Below, piece after piece: positions 34,926 to 43,273 of a stretch of 51,045 nucleotides of DNA; the first letter of the stretch is position 1, and the number at the start of each line of letters is the position of its first letter. Source of the DNA: Candidatus Crickella caballi (GTDB lineage Bacteria > Bacillota > Clostridia > Peptostreptococcales > Anaerovoracaceae); contig JAGHUV010000003.1 of NCBI GenBank assembly GCA_018064665.1, positions 1 through 51,045 on the forward strand, in the 5' to 3' direction. Below the pieces are notes generated by a model. That model was not told the DNA's origin. It did not search any database and worked only from the letters and a program-made list of their open reading frames with translations. The translations under genes and the position numbers were made by a program.

Positions 34926-36012
34926 ATACCCTGCACTTAGGATAGATCACTCAAAGCTCAAATATAACATGAAGACGATAGTCGGCTGGTGTACCGAAGC
35001 CGGAATCGACGTTGCCGGAATAATTAAGGTAAGCAACGGTTTGCCTTCAGCTGCGCTCGACTACGAGGAGGCTGGCGCAAAGTGGATCGGATCGTCAAGA
35101 ATAGAGCAGCTCAGAGGAGCAAAGAATGCAGGCGTCAAGGTGCCGCTTCTCATGATAAGAGTGCCAATGCTTTCAGAGCTGGACGAAATCGTAGAGGTAT
35201 GTGACTACAGTCTGCAGAGCGAAATAAGAACTCTCGAAGCCATTAACGAAGCAGCAGCTGCTGCAGGAAAGATTCATAATGTGATTCTCATGGCAGACAC
35301 AGGTGACCTGAGAGAAGGCTTTATAGATTATGATGAGATGACTGAAGTTGCAGTCAAGGTCGAGAATGAACTCCACAATCTGCATCTTGCAGGTATCGGA
35401 ACCAATCTTGGCTGTACCGGCTCTGTAAAGCCTACGGGCGAGAAGATGGAGCTGCTTGTCTCGATAGCAGAGAAAATTGAAAAGGCTATCGGAAGAGAGC
35501 TTGAGATTATCTCCGGTGGAGCAAGCTCAAGTCTGATGCCGGTATTCGACGGAGTTATGCCTGAGAGGGTCAACATGCTCAGGATAGGAGAGGCGAGCTT
35601 CGTAGGGGATATGGGAGATCTTAGAACTGCATATGGCCGCACAGAGGCTGATGGCTTGTATGGTGATGTCGTAACACTTGATGCACAGGTTATTGAGTCC
35701 AAGACTAAGCCAAGCCACCCGATAGGAGAGCTCGGAGTTAATGCTTTTGGCGAGAGACCTGTATATGTGGATCGCGGTAACCGCAGGAGAATACTCCTTG
35801 GTGTCGGAAGAGCGGACTACGGAGAGACCGGTGATCTGGTACCGCTTCTTGATGGAGCTTTCATAGAGGCTGCTTCAGGAGATCACACTATAGTGGACAT
35901 CGAAGAGTGCAAGACAAAGCTTGAAGTAGGTGATATAATGACTTTTAAGCTCAAGTATTCTGCAATCTTAAGATTGTCAGGAAGTGAAAATGTTAAGATT
36001 TACGAGAAATAG
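34918..36012 (+). CDS. Ornithine/alanine racemase family PLP enzyme
   Basis: A fold-III PLP enzyme of the Orr-like branch. YPALRIDHSKLKYNM starts the barrel, and GIIKVSNG holds the candidate PLP-Lys. LMADTGDLREGF, GIGTNLGCTG and the C-terminal LGVGRADYG with DHTIVDIEE follow. Length (364) and layout fit Clostridial ornithine racemase relatives rather than classic Alr. Clostridia use such enzymes in ornithine fermentation, but no ornithine aminomutase genes are nearby. The start at 34918 overlaps the acyl-CoA synthetase stop by eight bases after AGGAAGG. Confidence 0.85.
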   Translation: MDKYPALRIDHSKLKYNMKTIVGWCTEAGIDVAGIIKVSNGLPSAALDYEEAGAKWIGSSRIEQLRGAKNAGVKVPLLMIRVPMLSELDEIVEVCDYSLQSEIRTLEAINEAAAAAGKIHNVILMADTGDLREGFIDYDEMTEVAVKVENELHNLHLAGIGTNLGCTGSVKPTGEKMELLVSIAEKIEKAIGRELEIISGGASSSLMPVFDGVMPERVNMLRIGEASFVGDMGDLRTAYGRTEADGLYGDVVTLDAQVIESKTKPSHPIGELGVNAFGERPVYVDRGNRRRILLGVGRADYGETGDLVPLLDGAFIEAASGDHTIVDIEECKTKLEVGDIMTFKLKYSAILRLSGSENVKIYEK

Positions 36013-36068
36013 AACGGCTAACTAACAGCGCAAGCGTCTGCTGAGCTGTATCAAAGAAAGGAATGACA

Positions 36069-36554
36069 ATGGCAGTTAATAATTCTAATGAAATGACAAG
36101 AGCGGGCTATGAGGCCCTGAATGAAGAGCTTGAATATCTTATAACCGTCGTACGTAAAGAGAACGCTGAGAGACTTAAAGAAGCCATCTCACTGGGAGAT
36201 ATTTCCGAGAACGCTGAATATGATGCAGCTAAGGATGCACAGGCAGAGACTGAAGAGCGCATCAATGCTATCGAGGAGAGTCTCAGAACAGCTGTTATCG
36301 TTGAGCTTGGCGAAGGCGACGAGAGCGACGATACAGTTAAGACAGGTCGTACAGTAACTGTTAAGGACCTGGTACTCGGAATTGAGTCAACTTATCAGAT
36401 CGTGGGAACTACAGAAGCAGATCCTCTGCACGGCAAGCTTTCGAACGCTTGTCTGGTTGGACAGCACCTTCTCGGCTGCAAGGCAGGAGATGTTGTGGAA
36501 TTCCAGATTCCTGACGGCATAGCTAAATATGAGGTTCTGGAGGTTAGCAAGTAA
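36069..36554 (+). CDS. greA: Transcription elongation factor GreA
   Basis: GreA rescues backtracked RNA polymerase by promoting transcript cleavage. The N-terminal coiled coil has LKEAISLGDISENAEYDAAKDAQ with the two tip acidic residues, and the C-terminal FKBP-like domain includes TYQIVGTTEADPLHGKLSNACLVGQHLLGCKAGD. The ATG at 36069 is preferred over 36063 because AAAGGA (36056-36061) is then at normal distance. The stop overlaps lysS by one base. Confidence 0.96.
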   Translation: MAVNNSNEMTRAGYEALNEELEYLITVVRKENAERLKEAISLGDISENAEYDAAKDAQAETEERINAIEESLRTAVIVELGEGDESDDTVKTGRTVTVKDLVLGIESTYQIVGTTEADPLHGKLSNACLVGQHLLGCKAGDVVEFQIPDGIAKYEVLEVSK

Positions 36555-38083
36555 TGGCAGAGAATGTAAAGCAGGTCGAAGAGCGCGAATTAAGCGAAAA
36601 GGAGATCGGCGAACAGCGTCAGATTAAGAGAAATAAATTGGAAGAGCTGCGTGCTATGGGAAGAGACCCATATCTCGTAGAGACATATGATGTAACTGCA
36701 CACTCCAAGGACATCAAGGACAACTTTGAGGCAATGGAGGACCAGGAGGTCAGAATTGCAGGAAGAATCATGGCATTCAGAAGAATGGGCAAGGTTGCAT
36801 TCGTTGACCTGCAGGACAAGCAGGGAAGAATCCAGTCCTTCGTAGCTCGTGACAATATCGGAGCTGATGAGTACCAGATTTTCAAGACATATGATGTAGG
36901 CGATATCATCGGTGTTCATGGCGTAGTTTTCAAGACTAAGACAGGCGAGACAAGTGTCAGAGCAGATGAAGTACAGCTGCTTTGCAAGTCACTGCAGGTA
37001 CTCCCTAACAAGTGGCATGGTCTTAAGGACACTGACCTCAGATACCGTCAGAGATACGTTGACCTCATTATGAACGAGGATGTAAGAGACGTATTCATGA
37101 AGAGAGCCAAGATCATTTCAACTATGAGAAAGGTTCTTGAGGAAGATTACGATCTTATCGAGGTTGAGACTCCTGTACTCGGCAACATCGCAGGCGGAGC
37201 AGCAGCAAGACCTTTCCTCACTCACCATAACACTTTGGACATTGATATGACTCTCAGAATCTCTCTCGAGCTTCACCTCAAGAGACTGATCGTTGGAGGA
37301 CTTGACGGCGTATACGAGATTGGCAAGGTTTTCCGTAATGAGGGAATGGACAAGAACCACAGTCCTGAGTTCACATCAATGGAAGCATACAAGGCTTATG
37401 TTAACCTTGAGACTATGATGGACCTCATGGAGCAGGTTACATATAAGTGCGCTATGGCTGTTAACGGAACACCTATCATCAAGTACGGTGATAAGGAATT
37501 CGACGTTACTCCTCCATGGAAGAAGATCGACATGACAGAGGCAGTAATTAAGACAACCGGAATTCCTTTCGACAAGATCCTGACTGATGAAGAGGCAATC
37601 GAGGCAGCTAAGAAGTACGGAATGACTTTCGAGAACGAGTCAGACTGGAGCCGTGGTAAGATCATCGCTGAGATGTTCGAAGACTACTGCGAGGATATCC
37701 CGGGATTCCTTGACGGACCATGCTTCGTATGCGGACATCCGCTTGAGATTTCACCTCTTGCCAAGAAGGACCCTAAGGACCCGAGAATTACAAGAAGATT
37801 CGAGTCATATATCAATGGCTGGGAGCTGTCGAATGCGTTCTCTGAGCTGAACGACCCTATCGATCAGTACGAGAGATTTGCTGAACAGCAGAGACAGCTC
37901 GACCTTGGAATCGATGATGAGGCACATCCAATGGATACAGATTTCGTCAATGCACTCGAGGTTGGAATGCCACCTACAGGCGGAATCGGAATCGGCGTAG
38001 ACAGACTGGTAATGCTGCTTACAGACAGCGCAACAATCAGAGACGTACAGCTGTTCCCGACAATGAAGCCGGAAAGCAAGTAA
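36554..38083 (+). CDS. lysS: Lysyl-tRNA synthetase, class II
   Basis: This enzyme charges tRNA(Lys). An N-terminal OB anticodon-binding domain (VRIAGRIMAFRRMGKVAFVDLQD) is followed by the class II core, with motif 1 around FLIEVETP-like DLIEVETPVLG, motif 2 GKVFRNEGMDKNHSPEFTSMEAY, and motif 3 PPTGGIGIGVDRLVML. Its 509 residues are full length. The greA-lysS overlap is common in Clostridia. Confidence 0.98.
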   Translation: MAENVKQVEERELSEKEIGEQRQIKRNKLEELRAMGRDPYLVETYDVTAHSKDIKDNFEAMEDQEVRIAGRIMAFRRMGKVAFVDLQDKQGRIQSFVARDNIGADEYQIFKTYDVGDIIGVHGVVFKTKTGETSVRADEVQLLCKSLQVLPNKWHGLKDTDLRYRQRYVDLIMNEDVRDVFMKRAKIISTMRKVLEEDYDLIEVETPVLGNIAGGAAARPFLTHHNTLDIDMTLRISLELHLKRLIVGGLDGVYEIGKVFRNEGMDKNHSPEFTSMEAYKAYVNLETMMDLMEQVTYKCAMAVNGTPIIKYGDKEFDVTPPWKKIDMTEAVIKTTGIPFDKILTDEEAIEAAKKYGMTFENESDWSRGKIIAEMFEDYCEDIPGFLDGPCFVCGHPLEISPLAKKDPKDPRITRRFESYINGWELSNAFSELNDPIDQYERFAEQQRQLDLGIDDEAHPMDTDFVNALEVGMPPTGGIGIGVDRLVMLLTDSATIRDVQLFPTMKPESK

Positions 38084-38174
38084 GAATTGAATTGATGTGC
38101 ACTTGCAGCATTTCTGGTTTTCATAGTCAGAGGAGACCGAAAGCCGTAAGAAGATAAAGACTTATGATAAAAGG

Positions 38175-38211
38175 AGGAACTTTACGGATAAATCAGTAAA
38201 GTTCCTTTTTA
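38175..38211 (+). terminator. Terminator of lysS
   Basis: AGGAACTTTAC (38175-38185) pairs perfectly with GTAAAGTTCCT (38196-38206), loop of ten, then a T-run. Confidence 0.93.
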
Positions 38212-38230
38212 TCTGCATGCAATTTTGCTC

Positions 38231-38259
38231 TTGACAATCCAAAGTGCTCAATATATATT
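38231..38259 (+). promoter_or_regulatory. Promoter of the pyrimidine operon
   Basis: TTGACA (38231-38236), 17 bases, TATATT (38254-38259), almost perfect consensus. The transcript would start near 38266, about 190 bases before pyrBI. Confidence 0.92.
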
Positions 38260-38316
38260 ATACCGAGTACATTAAATTAAACGAGAGCAGAGCTTTATTG
38301 CGTGGAGGTTTTTTCG

Positions 38317-38397
38317 ATGTTGGTTTCAGTTCGAAATAAAATAAAAGCACCCTTCTGCGTAGATGATGTTTCTGCTTTCAAAATAACTGTTTTTTAA
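38317..38397 (+). CDS. Leader peptide of the pyr operon (pyrL-like)
   Basis: A 26-codon frame starts MLVSVRNKIK and ends ITVF-stop. GGAGG (38304-38308) lies eight bases before the ATG. The last codons run through six U (38390-38395), and the stop ends two bases before the terminator stem. A ribosome at the stop would cover the 5' arm of that terminator. This matches the logic of the E. coli pyrBI leader, in which UTP shortage slows polymerase in a U-rich tract so that a trailing ribosome prevents termination. The peptide itself resembles nothing I recognise, and its translation is inferred. Confidence 0.7.
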   Translation: MLVSVRNKIKAPFCVDDVSAFKITVF

Positions 38398-38399
38398 TT

Positions 38400-38424
38400 C
38401 CGGTTTTTCAACCGGTATTTTTTT
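38400..38424 (+). terminator. Attenuator terminator upstream of pyrBI
   Basis: CCGGTT (38400-38405), loop TTTC, AACCGG (38410-38415), then TA and seven T (38418-38424). It lies within the operon leader, 30 bases before the pyrBI start, so it must be conditional. Confidence 0.85.
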
Positions 38425-38453
38425 ATATCATTTTTAGAAAGTGAGGACTTCAT

Positions 38454-40034
38454 ATGAGCAATATTTTCAAAGGTAGATCCCTCAATGTTATTGAGGATTT
38501 TTCTATCGAAGAAAGAAGATATCTCTTCCAGAAGGTGTTTGAGTTGAAAAAGGCTATTCAGGAAGGTGATGAGGAGAAGCAGGATCAGTTTCGCATTAAC
38601 GATCCGGACTTTGGTATATACTCTGTATTCCTTGAAAATTCGACCAGAACGAGAGAGAGCTTTAAGAACGCTGCAAAATTCCACCATGCCAAGGTGAGCG
38701 AACTTCTTACCGGCGGATCTTCCATCAACAAGGGAGAGTCTTATGCGGACACATTTAATACGATTTCCGGATATCAGAATCAGATTTTCGTCGTAAGAAG
38801 CACGGTGGAGGGTCTCACCAGATGGCTAAGCGAGGAAACCAAAGAATATACCAGACGTAACAATCTTCCGTATACACCGGCTTTCATTAACGCCGGCGAC
38901 GGCAAGCACGAGCATCCAACTCAGGAGCTCCTCGATGAGTTCTCCTTCCTTGAGGACAACGATATGAGCTTTGACAGTATCCACGTTGCACTGGTTGGCG
39001 ACCTCTATCATGGAAGAACAGTTCACAGTAAAGCAAACGGCCTGAAAGTGTTTGATCACGTCAAGGTCGATCTGATTGCGCCGGATGAACTGCAGATGCC
39101 GGAAAATTATGTAGAACTGATGCGTGAAAACGGCTTCGAGGTTCGCTCCTTCGACTCCATTGAACATTATCTGGAGGACGAGGATATTTCTGACAAGTGG
39201 TATTTTACCCGTCCGCAGCTGGAACGTATGGGAGACAAGATTCTGCAGAAGCAGGATGTGCTGCGTCAGTCCATCACATTCCGCAAGGATTTCCTCGATA
39301 AGGTCAAAGAAGGAACGAAATTCTATCATCCGCTTCCACGACACAGAGAGCACCCAACGATTCCTACATGGCTGGATGAAACAAGTCTTAACGGTTGGGA
39401 GCGACAGTCGATCAATGGATACTACTGCCGTATCGTTCTGATTTCTCTGATTGCAGGTGTTATCGGTGAGGATTATGTACCGGTGCTGAGCTCCGAAAAG
39501 GCTGAGGACGTGGACTATATTCAGGAAGTACCGACAGCAGGTACCAAGAAAGAGACGGAATACAGCGAGGGCGTACGTCCAATCCAAAACGGTCTTGTGA
39601 TAGACCATATCGGCAAAGGAAATTCTGCCAAGGAAATCCGAAGCCATATGAATCTTATTTCAAGCGTAATGGGTATGGACGATGAACGCGGCGGTCAGTG
39701 GATCAGCAGCGGCGCAAACGGTCAGTATAAGGGTATCATCTTCCGTCCGGAGAGAACAGAGATGACCAGAAAAGAGCTTAAGCGTCTGGCGGCTGTAGCA
39801 CCCGGCAGCACATTAAATATCGTAAAGGATGGCAGAGTGGATCAGAAATTCCGCGCGAATATGCCACCGCGCATTTATAATTTTGATGACCTGATTTGCA
39901 AAAACGAAGCATGCATTACAAACCCGGTTAACAGTGAAAACGTGCCATGCAAGTTCTCGCGCACAGCTGACGACCACTTTGCATGCGCTTACTGCGGCAA
40001 GTTCTACACCTTCAAGGAAATTTGGAAAAAGTGA
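38454..40034 (+). CDS. pyrBI: Fused aspartate carbamoyltransferase catalytic and regulatory chains
   Basis: This catalyses the committed step of pyrimidine synthesis, carbamoyl phosphate plus aspartate to carbamoyl aspartate. Residues 1-350 are the catalytic chain: STRTRES (carbamoyl-phosphate site), HPTQELLDEF, and YHPLPRHRE. After a linker, residues 375-526 are the regulatory chain: GLVIDHIGKGNSAKEI at the nucleotide-binding start and a C-terminal zinc module CKNEAC and CAYC. In E. coli these are separate genes, pyrB and pyrI. Fusions occur in some bacteria. It is preceded by its attenuator and followed by pyrE after 10 bases. Confidence 0.95.
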   Translation: MSNIFKGRSLNVIEDFSIEERRYLFQKVFELKKAIQEGDEEKQDQFRINDPDFGIYSVFLENSTRTRESFKNAAKFHHAKVSELLTGGSSINKGESYADTFNTISGYQNQIFVVRSTVEGLTRWLSEETKEYTRRNNLPYTPAFINAGDGKHEHPTQELLDEFSFLEDNDMSFDSIHVALVGDLYHGRTVHSKANGLKVFDHVKVDLIAPDELQMPENYVELMRENGFEVRSFDSIEHYLEDEDISDKWYFTRPQLERMGDKILQKQDVLRQSITFRKDFLDKVKEGTKFYHPLPRHREHPTIPTWLDETSLNGWERQSINGYYCRIVLISLIAGVIGEDYVPVLSSEKAEDVDYIQEVPTAGTKKETEYSEGVRPIQNGLVIDHIGKGNSAKEIRSHMNLISSVMGMDDERGGQWISSGANGQYKGIIFRPERTEMTRKELKRLAAVAPGSTLNIVKDGRVDQKFRANMPPRIYNFDDLICKNEACITNPVNSENVPCKFSRTADDHFACAYCGKFYTFKEIWKK

Positions 40035-40044
40035 GGGATAAAAT

Positions 40045-40740
40045 ATGAAGAGCATTACTGAAATTCAGAACTATTACGGACCTAAACTGGCAAAGGCGGC
40101 ACTGAGCCTTGGTGCTATCAAGCTCAGTCCGGAAGAGCCATTTACCTGGGCGAGTGGATATCGTATGCCTATTTATAATGACAATCGACAGTTCCTGGCT
40201 GTACCGGAATGTCGCGCGCTGATCAGGGATGCTTTTGCCGAAATGGTAGAAGTACTTGGACTCGGTGACGTTGACAACATTTCCGGCACGGCGACTGCAG
40301 GTATTCCACATGCGACTACTCTTGCTGACAAGCTTGGAAAGCCGATGAGCTATGTGCGTTCTTCTGCCAAGGATCATGGTATGGGAAACCAGATTGAGGG
40401 ACTTGCAGGCGGGAGCTTTAATGGACAGAAGGTGCTGCTGATTGAGGACCTGATTTCCACCGGATCTTCGAGCATCAAAGCAATCGAAGCGATCCGTCAG
40501 GCAGACGGCTTGTGTGATATCTGCCTCGCCATCTTTACCTACGGACTTGATAAGGCAACAGATGCTTTTGCAGCGCTTGACCCGAAGTGCAGCTTCTATA
40601 CTATACTGAACTACGATACGATGCTGCAGACAGCACTGGCAGATGGATATATTAGCGAAGAAAATGCAGAAAGCCTCAGACAGTGGCGTGAAAGCCCATT
40701 TACATGGGGCGAATCAAACGGCTTTCCGAAGGAGAAATAG
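40045..40740 (+). CDS. pyrE: Orotate phosphoribosyltransferase
   Basis: It joins orotate to PRPP to form OMP. The PRPP-binding block is VLLIEDLISTGSSSIKAIEAI, and FTWASGYRMPIYNDNR is the family N-terminal motif. SYVRSSAKDHGMGNQIEG is the mobile loop with catalytic Lys. Its 231 residues are normal. CGN arginine and CCG proline codons are more frequent here than in flanking operons. Confidence 0.95.
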   Translation: MKSITEIQNYYGPKLAKAALSLGAIKLSPEEPFTWASGYRMPIYNDNRQFLAVPECRALIRDAFAEMVEVLGLGDVDNISGTATAGIPHATTLADKLGKPMSYVRSSAKDHGMGNQIEGLAGGSFNGQKVLLIEDLISTGSSSIKAIEAIRQADGLCDICLAIFTYGLDKATDAFAALDPKCSFYTILNYDTMLQTALADGYISEENAESLRQWRESPFTWGESNGFPKEK

Positions 40741-40742
40741 AT

Positions 40743-41606
40743 ATGAATTATTTGGAATTATTGAAGCAAAGCGCGGAGAATGCGGGCAACATTCTCTGCA
40801 TGGGGCTTGATCCTGTTGCAGACGCGTTGCCACATGTGGAAAAAGACATCAGGAGCAGGATCACAGATTACTTTGAAGAGATTCTCACGGAGATGAAAAG
40901 ACGTGACGTTCGAGTGGCGGCGTTCAAGCCGAACCTCGGCTACTATGCACAGCTTGACAGACCGATGGAGGGCAGCTTTGAAGGCTCACTGGCACTGGCC
41001 GATGTGATACGTATGCTTCGCGATATGTTCTCGGATACTCCGATAATCCTGGATTCCAAGCGCGGAGACATTGCTACCAGCTCGCTGAACTATGCGAAGG
41101 AGGCTTTCGACGTGTGGACGGTTGATTGTGTCACCATTTCTCCATATATGGGTACAGATTCGGTGATGCCGTTCGCTTTTGAAAACAAAGGCGCATATAT
41201 TCTTAACCGCACCTCCAATCCGGGAGGTAAGGATCTCCAGAACAAGACTGAACAGAGCGGAGAGCCGTTCTATATGACGGTCGCTAAGGCAATTGCTATG
41301 TGGCATGAGGAGCATAATGGCATGGGTGCAGTTGTCGGCGCAACTAATCTCAAGGAATTTGAAGAAATTGCCGCATATTATGCAGACAAAAATATCCCGC
41401 TTCTTATACCGGGAGTTGGAAGCCAGGGCGGTACTGCACCGGAGGTAATGAAGCTGATGGAGGATGTAGGCTACCCACTGTCTCTTGCTCGTATCAATAG
41501 CTCGAGCGGATTGACACATCCATGGAAAAAAGGCCCGGCACCGGAGGATTATCTGGATAGGGTATTTGCAGGACTCAATAAGCTGACAAAGGAGACAACA
41601 ATTTGA
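40743..41606 (+). CDS. pyrF: Orotidine 5'-phosphate decarboxylase, type 2
   Basis: It decarboxylates OMP to UMP. LCMGLDPVADALP begins the barrel, and LDSKRGDIATSSLNYAKE contains the catalytic Asp-Lys-Asp set. VPGVGSQGG-type LIPGVGSQGGTAPEV and the final RINSSSGLTHPW place it in the longer (about 280-residue) type 2 group. The ATG at 40743 follows AAGGAGAAATAGAT; a longer in-frame reading starts inside pyrE and is rejected. Its TGA overlaps the pyrDK start. Confidence 0.93.
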   Translation: MNYLELLKQSAENAGNILCMGLDPVADALPHVEKDIRSRITDYFEEILTEMKRRDVRVAAFKPNLGYYAQLDRPMEGSFEGSLALADVIRMLRDMFSDTPIILDSKRGDIATSSLNYAKEAFDVWTVDCVTISPYMGTDSVMPFAFENKGAYILNRTSNPGGKDLQNKTEQSGEPFYMTVAKAIAMWHEEHNGMGAVVGATNLKEFEEIAAYYADKNIPLLIPGVGSQGGTAPEVMKLMEDVGYPLSLARINSSSGLTHPWKKGPAPEDYLDRVFAGLNKLTKETTI

Positions 41607-43273
41607 ACAGAGCGTATGAATTGCTTCATGGAAATCACAAACGAGGACAGATCGTTCTTTCCACCGTTTCCGGCGTTCTGACAACAGAGCCGGGTATGGT
41701 GGTGCACTTTGAAAACAAGGTGCCGTCCTGCGATATGATTACCACAAAGAGCTATCAGGTCGTGCAGACCTTCGGTCATCGTGAGCCTGTTGTGTGTTCG
41801 ACACAGGAGGGAAACTTTGGCAATTTTGTCGGATTGCGTAATCCGGGTATGGACGCGGTATATCCTAAGCTAAAGACTCTTTCCGATGGAGGGATGCGTG
41901 CTATTCTGAATATCAGCCTTTCAGCGAATAATCCGGAGGATTTTTCAACGCTTGTCGCAAAATTTGACGGAATCGCGGATCTTCTGGAGCTGAATTTCTC
42001 CTGCCCGCATGCACAGGCCGGTTTTGGTGCATCAATTGGAAGTGACCTGGAAACGGCGGCACTCTATGTCAGAACGATACTTCAAAATGTTCCGAATAGA
42101 AAAGCCCTTCTGATTATCAAACTGACACCAAATGTGAAGAATATCGGTGAGATTGCAAAGGCGGTCATCGACGCGGGAGCAGATGGTGTTGCGGCAATCA
42201 ACACAGTGGGACCGCTGGAACATATCGATCCTGTATCCGGTGAGCTGATTTTCTCCAAACAGGAAGGCGGCAAAGGCGGCGCATCCGGAGAGTGGGTCAG
42301 AGAACGTGCACTGGAGTGCGTTCGTGAGATTCGTGCCGCTGTCGGAGATGATCCGATAGTACTTGGTATGGGTGGTATAACGACAGCACTTGATGTGAGT
42401 CATATGATTGAAGCCGGTGCAGACAGTGTCGGAATTGGTTCTGCCCTGTCCCGTCTTGAAATGAAAGACTACGAAAACTACTTTGCCGCACTCAAAAGCG
42501 GTAAGGATGTGACATCATATATTGTTTCAGGCAACAAACTGCAGTATCAGAAGAGGACTGTTCTGAAGGCGAGAACAGTCTCCGGCGACATGCGTGAGCT
42601 GACACTTTCAGGTGAAATGAATTGCTACCCGGGACAGTTTGCTTTCCTCTGGGTACCACAGGTGGGGGAAAAGCCGTTTTCTGTCGCAGGAAACGCTCCA
42701 CTCAAGTTCCTCATACGTAAACGTGGACAGTTCTCTGAGTATTGCTTCTCGTTAAAGGAGGGGGATACGGTCTATACGCGCGGCCTTTACGGAAAGCCGA
42801 TGCAGATTGAGCCGTCTGAGCGCGCACTGCTGCTTGCAGGCGGTAGCGGCGTTGCGGTGCTGCCACTGATCGCAGAGCAACTTGAAAAACTGAAAATTCC
42901 AATGAATATGAAGGTCGGAGTACCGGTTAAACACGAGGAAGAGGCTCTTGAAGATGTTCTCTCCACATACGGTAGGATCAGCTACGTTGCTGATGACGGA
43001 AAACCGGGTCGCGTACTAGATACGATCAGCGAGGATGATGTAAGTGGCGATGTTCACGTCTATATTGTTGGGCCGGGTCCTATGATGGAGGCAGCGACGA
43101 AGCGCCTGCTTGAGCTTGGCATGAGCGAGGACAAGATACATATTTCCGTTGAAAAGCTGACGCTTTGCGGTGTCGGCCTGTGCGGAGAGTGCTTCTGTGC
43201 GGGGCGGCTTGCCTGCAAGGAAGGCACATTCTATACACTTACTGAATTGCAAGAAGGTGGTGAGCTGTCATGA
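41603..43273 (+). CDS. pyrDK: Fused dihydroorotate dehydrogenase catalytic (PyrD) and electron-transfer (PyrK) subunits
   Basis: This enzyme oxidises dihydroorotate to orotate and passes electrons to NAD+. Residues 1-300 are a class 1 FMN barrel, with ELNFSCPHAQ supplying the catalytic-loop Cys and GMGGITTALD and GADSVGIGSAL for FMN phosphate. Residues 305-556 are a PyrK-type ferredoxin-reductase unit: YPGQFAFLWVP, LLLAGGSGVAVLPL and a 2Fe-2S cluster at C522, C527, C530, C538. The two parts are separate genes in most Firmicutes. Translation seems to start at TTG (41603), overlapping the pyrF stop by four bases after AAGGAG. It overlaps pyrC by four bases. Confidence 0.92.
   Translation: MNRAYELLHGNHKRGQIVLSTVSGVLTTEPGMVVHFENKVPSCDMITTKSYQVVQTFGHREPVVCSTQEGNFGNFVGLRNPGMDAVYPKLKTLSDGGMRAILNISLSANNPEDFSTLVAKFDGIADLLELNFSCPHAQAGFGASIGSDLETAALYVRTILQNVPNRKALLIIKLTPNVKNIGEIAKAVIDAGADGVAAINTVGPLEHIDPVSGELIFSKQEGGKGGASGEWVRERALECVREIRAAVGDDPIVLGMGGITTALDVSHMIEAGADSVGIGSALSRLEMKDYENYFAALKSGKDVTSYIVSGNKLQYQKRTVLKARTVSGDMRELTLSGEMNCYPGQFAFLWVPQVGEKPFSVAGNAPLKFLIRKRGQFSEYCFSLKEGDTVYTRGLYGKPMQIEPSERALLLAGGSGVAVLPLIAEQLEKLKIPMNMKVGVPVKHEEEALEDVLSTYGRISYVADDGKPGRVLDTISEDDVSGDVHVYIVGPGPMMEAATKRLLELGMSEDKIHISVEKLTLCGVGLCGECFCAGRLACKEGTFYTLTELQEGGELS

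Noticed and set aside
38266-38400. PyrR-binding attenuator in the pyr leader
   Set aside because: No convincing PyrR-type binding loop was seen, and the leader-peptide arrangement explains the region better.
40704-40742. Upstream start for pyrF inside pyrE
   Set aside because: The ATG at 40743 has a proper ribosome-binding site and gives the family N terminus.
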